In this document: positions 12,603-18,258 of the stretch, piece by piece
Layout: each line of letters begins with the position of its first letter
How positions within the stretch are numbered: the stretch's first letter is position 1
Assembly (NCBI GenBank): GCA_002492295.1
Contig: DKYC01000081.1
Coordinates: 1-18,258 of the forward strand
DNA length: 18,258 bases
Reading direction: 5' to 3'
Source: Lachnospiraceae bacterium UBA7110
Lineage (GTDB): Bacteria > Bacillota > Clostridia > Lachnospirales > Lachnospiraceae
Translations under genes and position numbers: made by a program
The notes under the pieces: generated by a model
The model's database searches: none
The model's input: the letters and a program-made list of their open reading frames with translations, nothing else
Told to the model about the DNA's origin: nothing

Positions 12603-14496
12603 GCTGCCCTAACTCGTCAAGCCAGATACGTGCACAGGCGTCCGAAGGCATCCGCAAATCGCCTCTTGGCGAAAGCGCCACGCTTCCGACCTTTGGTCCG
12701 TCCGGCAGGCAGGAACGTTTAAACTGCTGTGCGAAAAATCTTCTGTAAAAGGTTTTAAGCCACTTTAAAATGACATCCGCGTCATATTCTCCCTGAAAGG
12801 TCTGTACCGCGATGCGGTATACCTTTGAGGGAGGATAACTGCACCGGAGCATATAGTAAAGGAAAAAGTCGTGCAACTCATAAGGTCCCACCAGATCCTC
12901 CGTCTTTTGGGAAATTTTGCCGTTCTTTTCAGGCGGCAGAAGCTCTGGACTGACAGGAGTGTCAATCACGTCCAAAAGCACGGATTCCAGTTCCTGATGA
13001 TTGCAGGTGTCGGCATAATACCGTACCAAATGGCGCACTAACGTCTTTGGCACGCCTGCGTTGACACCGTACATTGACATATGGTCTCCGTTGTAGGTCG
13101 CCCATCCAAGCGCAAGCTCCGACATATCTCCCGTTCCAATCACAAGCCCGTCTGTCTTATTCGCGATATCCATCAAAACTTGTGTTCTCTCCCGTGCCTG
13201 ACCGTTCTCGTATGTCACATCATGATTGTCCGGATTTTGTCCAATATCCGTGAAATGCTGCAGCACGGACTTTTTGATGTCCACCTCAATCAGCTCTGCG
13301 CCACACGCTTTTGTCAGCCTGCAGGCATTGTCATACGTTCTGTCCGTAGTGCCAAAGCATGGCATAGTGACTGCCTTTATCGCATTCCGTTCCAGTCCCA
13401 GCGCATCAAACGCCCGCACCGTCACAAGCAGCGCCAGTGTGGAATCAAGCCCTCCCGAAATGCCGATTACCGCCGCCTTTGCACCGGTATGCTCCAGGCG
13501 TTTCCTTAAGCCGTTTGCCTGTACGGACAAAATCTGTTCACACCGTCTTGTCCTTGTATTTTCATCCGCAGGCACAAAAGGCATGCGGTTAAAGGTTCTT
13601 GTTAGCTGCGTTTCCCCCGTCCTGCCGTAATGGAACGGGATAATAAGGTGTGAACCTGTATTCTCCGGTACAAAAGTCGTCATACGTCTGCGCTCCATGC
13701 AAAGCTTCTGTACATCAATCTCCGTATACAGAATTCCCGTTGTAAACGGTGCACTTTCCGCGAGTACCGTGCCGTTCTCCGCAATAATATTGTGACCGCT
13801 GTAAACAACATCCTGCGTGGACTCCCCGTCTCCCGCACTCGCATAGACGTATGCCGCCAAAAGCCTTGCACTCGTCGCCTTCACAAGCTCTTTCCGGTAG
13901 GTATCCTTTCCGACCAAATCGTTGCTCGCCGAGAGATTCACAAGCACATCCGCTCCCGCAAGCGCATGGTACGTGCCTGGCGTATCAGCCCCCCACACGT
14001 CCTCACAAATCTCACATCCTACGACAAGCCCCTCCACATTATCGCATGTAAACAAAATATCCGTTCCAAATGGAATTTGGGATTTAATGCTGCCGGTTCC
14101 AGGCGCAAAATGTCTCGCCTCATAAAACTCCCCGTAGGACGGAATATTTTTCTTTGGAATAAACGCAAGAATCTCCCCGCTTTTGAAAACCGCAGCGACA
14201 TTGTAGAGTTTTTGATTCTGCTCCACCGGAAGACCCGCAAATACAAGAGCGTCCGTATTTTTTGTGCTTTCCGCAATCTGATAAAGTGCCTTTCTTGCCT
14301 CGCGCAAAAGCTTATCCTGTAAAAACAGATCGCCACATGTATAGCCTGTGATACAAAGTTCTGGCAATACAATAATTTTTGCGCCCGCACTGTCCGCCTC
14401 CAAAATCAGACTGGTGATTTCATCGGCATTGTGCACGGTATCTGCTACCTTTATCTTTGGTGTGGCTGCCGCCACCTTTATAAACCCGTCTACCAT
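12592..14496 (-). CDS. nadE: Glutamine-dependent NAD(+) synthetase
   Basis: Last step of NAD biosynthesis: amidation of nicotinate adenine dinucleotide using ATP and glutamine. The N-terminal nitrilase-type glutaminase domain (about 1-290) shows the Glu-Lys-Cys triad in LPELCITGY (Glu46), FIPKKNIPSYGEF and VVGCEICEDVWG. The C-terminal synthetase domain has the PP-loop GISGGLDSTLAL, then GTGDMSELALGWATYNGDHMSMYGVN. At 634 residues it is of the long, ammonia-channelling two-domain form. An upstream in-frame TTG overlaps the SD, so I use ATG 14496, with AAAGGAG 11 nt before it. It is last in the hisC-to-nadE operon, 31 bp after hslO. Its 3' end overlaps the convergent gene by 11 bp and no terminator is visible there. 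Confidence 0.97.
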   Translation of the reverse strand: MVDGFIKVAAATPKIKVADTVHNADEITSLILEADSAGAKIIVLPELCITGYTCGDLFLQDKLLREARKALYQIAESTKNTDALVFAGLPVEQNQKLYNVAAVFKSGEILAFIPKKNIPSYGEFYEARHFAPGTGSIKSQIPFGTDILFTCDNVEGLVVGCEICEDVWGADTPGTYHALAGADVLVNLSASNDLVGKDTYRKELVKATSARLLAAYVYASAGDGESTQDVVYSGHNIIAENGTVLAESAPFTTGILYTEIDVQKLCMERRRMTTFVPENTGSHLIIPFHYGRTGETQLTRTFNRMPFVPADENTRTRRCEQILSVQANGLRKRLEHTGAKAAVIGISGGLDSTLALLVTVRAFDALGLERNAIKAVTMPCFGTTDRTYDNACRLTKACGAELIEVDIKKSVLQHFTDIGQNPDNHDVTYENGQARERTQVLMDIANKTDGLVIGTGDMSELALGWATYNGDHMSMYGVNAGVPKTLVRHLVRYYADTCNHQELESVLLDVIDTPVSPELLPPEKNGKISQKTEDLVGPYELHDFFLYYMLRCSYPPSKVYRIAVQTFQGEYDADVILKWLKTFYRRFFAQQFKRSCLPDGPKVGSVALSPRGDLRMPSDACARIWLDELGQLSK

Positions 14497-14527
14497 TTTA
14501 CAGCATGCTCCTTTCAAGGTGTGCCTT

Positions 14528-15406
14528 TTACTTTCCCGCTTTTAACAGCTCCTTTAAATCGTCAATCCCAAAATTATAAACCCTGTCGCAAAACTGACAC
14601 CGTACCTCAACAGGCTTTGCGTCGTCTATCATCTCCTGGATATCCTTTTTCCCGATGCTCACAATTGCCCGCTCCACGCGCTCACGGCTGCAGTCGCAAA
14701 GATACCGTGTGGGAATCGTGTCATTGAATTCCAGCCCCAGTCCGCCCAAAAGAAGCTCCAAAAGCTGTTCCGGCGTATTTCCCGAATCAAGAATATTTGT
14801 CACAGTGTCCATTGTCTTGAGCTTTTCCTCGAGCGCACTGATTGTCTCCTCCTGCGCAGAAGGCATTAACTGTATGATAAAACCGCCCGCCTGTCTGACC
14901 GTGTTATCCTTCTCCATTAAAACCCCAAGACCGACAGCCGAAGGAACCTGCTCCGAGGTTGCAAAATAATACGTCAAATCCTCCGCAATTTCACCCGTCT
15001 GTATTTGAGTCTGTCCCACATAGGGCTCTTTTAAACCCATATCCTTAATCACGCTCAAAATTCCGCTTCCGACAGCGCGGCCAACATCCAGCTTTCCAAG
15101 CGCATTCGGGGGCAGCATAACCTGCGGTTCAAGCGCCGCGCCTTTTACGTTTGCATGCGAATCGGCATTTACCGTAAGTCCCCGTACCGGTCCGTCGCAG
15201 TGAATCTGCATCGTCAGCACATCCCGCTCTCCCTTCAGCATACTTCCCATCATTGCCGCTGCCGTAAGAAGCCTGCCAAGCGCAGCCGTTATCACCGGAC
15301 TCGTATTATGGATACGTCTCGCCTCCTCGACAAGTTCCCTGGAAGTAACCGCAAAAGCACGTATCTGCGCATTTGCCGCCGTTGCCCGCACAATATAATC
15401 CTTCAT
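14528..15406 (-). CDS. hslO: Redox-regulated chaperone Hsp33
   Basis: A 292-residue cytoplasmic holdase that is activated when oxidation releases zinc from its C-terminal cysteines. All four zinc ligands are present: Cys237 and Cys239 in CDC, and Cys270 and Cys273 in CQFC. The N-terminus carries the family pattern (DYIVRATAANAQIRAFAVTSRELVEEARRIH, quoted in part: residues 3-20 and onward), with PQVMLPPN and VGSGILSVIKDMG further in. The ATG overlaps the stop of the methyltransferase gene (ATGA), so translation is probably coupled. The nearest SD-like GGGG is 12 nt upstream, which also suggests reliance on coupling. Confidence 0.96.
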   Translation of the reverse strand: MKDYIVRATAANAQIRAFAVTSRELVEEARRIHNTSPVITAALGRLLTAAAMMGSMLKGERDVLTMQIHCDGPVRGLTVNADSHANVKGAALEPQVMLPPNALGKLDVGRAVGSGILSVIKDMGLKEPYVGQTQIQTGEIAEDLTYYFATSEQVPSAVGLGVLMEKDNTVRQAGGFIIQLMPSAQEETISALEEKLKTMDTVTNILDSGNTPEQLLELLLGGLGLEFNDTIPTRYLCDCSRERVERAIVSIGKKDIQEMIDDAKPVEVRCQFCDRVYNFGIDDLKELLKAGK

Positions 15407-16179
15407 GATAAATCTTTGCCCCTTTCTTTTGCGATACAGTATATCCGCTCACTCGCATCCGTAACCTCTAAAAGCGTATCGGCATCGTACGCCCTGACAA
15501 ATTCCAGTTCTGCTTTTTTGAGAAATCCCTTCATTTCGTCCAGTGTATACCCCCTTTGGAAATGTTCCTCCGAAAAACGCAAAAAAAGCTCCTGACCATG
15601 TTCAGAAACCTCCTCGTTTCTCACAAATATGGTAAGGTCATACGTATTGACACAGCTTTTGGAATCATAAAAATTCTCCCATATAAAACTGCATTCTTCC
15701 CTGTTTTCCGCAATCGTCGCATCACCGATGGTTTCATATTTATACTTGGTGTTAAAGTCAAACATGAAAATACCGCCCGGATCCAAATAGTTATTCACAA
15801 GACGGAAGCATGCCGTTATATCCTCTTCCCCAAGCAGATAATTGATACTGTCGCACACACTCACTACCGCGCGCACCGTTCCGTACAGCTCGAATTCCCG
15901 CATATCCTGGTTGAGGTATAAGATATCATGCCCGGAATGTTCGCGCTTTCCGATTGCGAGATTTAACATTTCATCCGACAAATCGACACCAATCATATCA
16001 TAGCCCTTTTGGGCAAGGAGCTCTGTCATGCTGCCTGTACCGCATCCAAGCTCCAGCACAAGTCCGTTCTCAATCCCATGCCGGTAAAGTTCACGCACAA
16101 TATTTTCACACCACGCATCATAGGGTGTCTCATCCATAAAGCGGTCATATACCGCCGCAAATCCCGTATATTCCTCCAT
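15403..16179 (-). CDS. YqeM-like class I SAM-dependent methyltransferase
   Basis: A 258-residue protein. The opening GFAAVYDRFMDETPYDAW and the order VLELGCGTGSMTELLA (SAM motif I), GVDLSDEMLNLA, LNQDMREF, VSVCDSINYLL and GGIFMFDFNT closely resemble Bacillus YqeM. The substrate is unknown; the fold and absence of RNA-binding domains leave small-molecule or protein methylation open. GGAG lies six bases before the ATG, overlapping the end of the DUF368 gene (1 bp gap after its stop), and the stop overlaps the hslO start. It is a tightly packed middle gene of the operon. Confidence 0.9.
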   Translation of the reverse strand: MEEYTGFAAVYDRFMDETPYDAWCENIVRELYRHGIENGLVLELGCGTGSMTELLAQKGYDMIGVDLSDEMLNLAIGKREHSGHDILYLNQDMREFELYGTVRAVVSVCDSINYLLGEEDITACFRLVNNYLDPGGIFMFDFNTKYKYETIGDATIAENREECSFIWENFYDSKSCVNTYDLTIFVRNEEVSEHGQELFLRFSEEHFQRGYTLDEMKGFLKKAELEFVRAYDADTLLEVTDASERIYCIAKERGKDLS

Positions 16180-16180
16180 A

Positions 16181-17038
16181 TCAGGCTCCGATTTTCATGG
16201 AAATGAAAAAGCCGATGGCAAGCAGCACGACACCCGTAAGAATTTCAACCACACCGACCGTACCGAGTTCCATCATAATCAGAATTGCAATGGGGGATGC
16301 CACAATCAGTCCGATAATCGCCCAATAAGTCACTGCCGGAAATTTTTGAAGCATAAACTCAATCAGCTTTGCAACTGCCACGATTCCGACGACAACGCCG
16401 ATTCCGAACGGCACAAGCACAACAAAGGTATCCAAAAGTGCCGGGATGTCAAAAGCACGCAGCGCATCAATGCATTCATTGATGGTATTGATAATCGTGT
16501 TGTAATAGCCCAAAATCATCATAATCATGGAGCCGCTCACGCCCGGAATGACCATTGTAGCCGCTGCAATCACGCCCACGCCAAACAGTTTTAATACATT
16601 TCCGGCGCTAAACGTAATATCCGCGTCGGCACCGCCGCCTTCCCCCACAAACGCCAGTACGGTAACCAGCACAAAAAATAGGAAAAAGGCAAGAATCTGC
16701 GGAAGCTTAATGGAAACACCTTTTACCTTTTTATATATAACAGGAAGTCCTCCCAAAATCAGACCGATAAAAAACAGATTAGTCTGCAGCGGAAACCGCG
16801 GAAAAAACACTTCCGAAAACAGCTTTGCAAAAATCGCAATGGAAAGCAGCATTCCAATCGCAATGGGAACAAGAAGCGCAACCGCCTCCTTCATCCGTTT
16901 AATAAAATGTGTCAGCACTAAAATCAGCCTGTCATAAATGCCCATTGACACCATCATCGTACCGCCGCTCACGCCCGGAATCACGTTGGAAATCCCGATT
17001 ACAATCCCGCGCAGAATGTTTAAAATAAATTCTTTCAT
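16181..17038 (-). CDS. popT: DUF368 polyprenyl-phosphate transporter (PopT family)
   Basis: A 285-residue integral membrane protein with about eight hydrophobic helices. Two halves each carry the family signature: SNVIPGVSGGTMMVSMG near residue 18 and MVIPGVSGSMIMMILG near 162, an inverted-repeat transporter design. DUF368 proteins were recently shown to recycle undecaprenyl phosphate from the outer to the inner leaflet for cell-envelope synthesis; the symbol rests on that family-level result. The start at 17038 has AGAGGA nine bases upstream. It lies 22 bp after hisC and 1 bp before the methyltransferase gene. The acidic loop between the halves (GEGGGADAD) is lineage-variable. Confidence 0.9.
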   Translation of the reverse strand: MKEFILNILRGIVIGISNVIPGVSGGTMMVSMGIYDRLILVLTHFIKRMKEAVALLVPIAIGMLLSIAIFAKLFSEVFFPRFPLQTNLFFIGLILGGLPVIYKKVKGVSIKLPQILAFFLFFVLVTVLAFVGEGGGADADITFSAGNVLKLFGVGVIAAATMVIPGVSGSMIMMILGYYNTIINTINECIDALRAFDIPALLDTFVVLVPFGIGVVVGIVAVAKLIEFMLQKFPAVTYWAIIGLIVASPIAILIMMELGTVGVVEILTGVVLLAIGFFISMKIGA

Positions 17039-17060
17039 GATAAAATCCTCTAATCCCTTT

Positions 17061-18119
17061 CTATTTTCCTTTTAAATAATGCTCCAAAAAGTCAAGCACC
17101 GTTTTCATCTCCTCGTCCGTTCCGATTGAGATGCGCAGGTAATTTTCAATGCGCGGCCTGTTCCAGTGCCTTACGTAGATTTCATTCTGCCGCAGGACAT
17201 CAAAAAGCTCCTGTGCAGGCACGCGCTTATGTGACGCGAAAATAAAATTTGTTTTGGAATCCTGAAACACAAAACCAAGCTCTGCCAAACGCTTTTTTGT
17301 ATTCTCCCTTGTTTCCATTATTTTTGCCGTAATGTGCCTAAAATACTCCTCATTCTCCACGGATGCGACACCTGCCTCGATTGTGACGGTATTCATCGTG
17401 TAGGAATTGAAAGAAAACTTTACGTCGTTTAAGTATTTAATCAGCTTTTTACTGCCCATCGCATAACCAATCCGAAGCCCTGCCAGCGCACGCGATTTTG
17501 AAAACGTCTGCACAACGAGCAGGTTTTCATACTTATCAATAAGGGGCACGCAGCTCTCGCCGCCAAAATCCACATACGCCTCATCCACAATCACCACGGA
17601 ATCCGGATTCGCCTTTACGATTTCCTCAAAAAAGGAAGGTCCCTCGCATACTCCCGTCGGCGCATTAGGATTCGCAATCACAATCCCGCCGTTTTCTTTT
17701 TTGTAATCCGATTTCCTGATGCGGAAATTTTCGTCCAAGGGCTGACATTCATATGGAATTTCGTATAATTTTGCCCATACATCATAAAATGAATATGTAA
17801 TATCCGGAAAAAGGATTGGTTTGTCCGAGTGGAAAAAGGTTAAAAACGACATCGCAAGCACATCGTCCGATCCTATTCCTACAAATACCTGCTCTTCTGG
17901 AAGTCCATGCCTTTTTGCAAGCGCGGACACCAGCCTTGACACATCGGGGTCAGGATACTTACGCAGGGACGCATAATCAAAGCCGCACAGCACATCCTTT
18001 ACGTTTGGTGCCGGCGGATAAGGGTTTTCATTTGTATTTAACTTGATGACATTTTTATTTTGGGGCTGTTCGCCTGCCACATAGGGCACGACTTTTCGCA
18101 CATTTTCTTTCCAACTCAT
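17061..18119 (-). CDS. hisC: Histidinol-phosphate aminotransferase family (HisC-like)
   Basis: A fold-type I PLP aminotransferase of 352 residues. Motifs are KLNTNENPYPP (26-36), NPNAPTG (150-156), DEAYVDF (179-185), the PLP-binding Lys208 in TFSKSRALAGLRIGYA, and RISIG near the C-terminus. HisC transfers the amino group to imidazole-acetol phosphate in histidine synthesis. Close relatives also act on aromatic amino acids, and with no other his gene here the exact substrate is not proven. The start at 18119 has AAGG at 11 nt and GGAG at 16 nt, an unusually long spacing. It is the first gene of the operon leading to nadE, preceded by a structured leader at 18157-18217. Confidence 0.9.
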   Translation of the reverse strand: MSWKENVRKVVPYVAGEQPQNKNVIKLNTNENPYPPAPNVKDVLCGFDYASLRKYPDPDVSRLVSALAKRHGLPEEQVFVGIGSDDVLAMSFLTFFHSDKPILFPDITYSFYDVWAKLYEIPYECQPLDENFRIRKSDYKKENGGIVIANPNAPTGVCEGPSFFEEIVKANPDSVVIVDEAYVDFGGESCVPLIDKYENLLVVQTFSKSRALAGLRIGYAMGSKKLIKYLNDVKFSFNSYTMNTVTIEAGVASVENEEYFRHITAKIMETRENTKKRLAELGFVFQDSKTNFIFASHKRVPAQELFDVLRQNEIYVRHWNRPRIENYLRISIGTDEEMKTVLDFLEHYLKGK

Positions 18120-18156
18120 GATATAATAGACCTTGCTCCTTTCTCAGTCTGCGAAT

Positions 18157-18217
18157 TTGTGCTTAAGCACAATATTTGCAAAACGAATAAATTCGTCTAT
18201 GAAAATTTATTTTTCAT
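18157..18217. repeat. Three successive inverted repeats in the hisC leader
   Basis: TTGTGCTTAAGCACAA (18157-18172) is a perfect 16-bp palindrome. ACGAAT-AA-ATTCGT (18183-18196) is a 6-bp-arm dyad. ATGAAAA and TTTTCAT (18199-18205 and 18211-18217) form a third with a 5-nt loop. All lie between the candidate promoter and the hisC start. The first is a good operator candidate; the second, read on the minus strand, is followed by TTT and is terminator-like but weak. Confidence 0.5.
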
Positions 18218-18234
18218 GCTTTCTACTGCCCTTA

Positions 18235-18243
18235 ATCATAGCA
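18235..18243 (-). promoter_or_regulatory. Extended -10 promoter for the hisC operon
   Basis: The minus strand reads TGC followed by TATGAT (18240-18235), an extended -10 element. The -35 position would fall at or beyond the window edge, so it cannot be judged. Transcription would start near 18228 and give a leader of about 110 nt. Confidence 0.4.
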
Positions 18244-18258
18244 AACTTTTTTACTTTA

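Noticed and set aside
1..18258. CRISPR array, transposase, integrase or prophage genes
   Set aside because: No spaced direct repeats of CRISPR size, and no protein in any frame resembling mobile-element enzymes.

Overview
The window reads as chromosome of a Gram-positive clostridium, most likely a member of the Lachnospiraceae. The basis is a Firmicutes-type glutamine synthetase beside an ANTAR regulator, a YqeM-type methyltransferase, a DUF1700/HAAS membrane protein, AGGAGG-type ribosome binding sites, sigma-A promoters and low-to-moderate GC. This placement is inferred from protein resemblance, not from a database search. Almost everything is on the minus strand. The exceptions are two protein genes of unclear function (5743-6468 and 12087-12602) and one predicted small RNA (about 4133-4228). 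I see no insertion sequence, prophage, CRISPR array or rRNA.

Layout from the left. At 1-23 the window cuts through the 5' end of a minus-strand tRNA-Pro, preceded by a perfect TTGACA-17-TATAAT promoter and A-tracts. At 156-3560 an operon runs leftward: a THUMP-type RNA methyltransferase whose mRNA appears leaderless, a membrane-anchored protein resembling an inactivated amidase, rdgB (nucleotide-pool sanitation) and a YfcE-like phosphoesterase. At 3561-4343 is a mostly non-protein stretch. It holds a 58-residue Asn-rich protein gene (3713-3889), a strong plus-strand promoter and terminator that define a roughly 96-nt RNA with a CUCCUU loop, and a bidirectional terminator. At 4344-5244 are a DUF1700/HAAS membrane protein and an unknown 129-residue protein. 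At 5245-5742 is a long regulatory region with a DnaA-box cluster and nested palindromes upstream of an unknown plus-strand gene.

At 6511-11995 an apparent operon (glnA, pseudo-receiver ANTAR regulator, dapF, MBOAT acyltransferase, SGNH/AlgX-like protein) joins nitrogen assimilation, cell-wall precursor synthesis and probable O-acylation of a surface polymer. At 12087-12602 a small membrane-anchored FMN_bind-like protein converges on, and overlaps, nadE. At 12592-18119 a tight operon runs hisC, a DUF368 (PopT-type) polyprenyl-phosphate transporter, a yqeM-like methyltransferase, hslO and nadE. The hisC leader has three inverted repeats and runs to the window edge.

The least explained items are the candidate small RNA with an anti-Shine-Dalgarno loop, the DnaA-box and palindrome region at 5372-5693, the Asn-rich mini-protein, the leaderless methyltransferase gene, and the ANTAR regulator that lacks receiver phosphorylation residues. 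All family assignments come from reading the sequence by eye.
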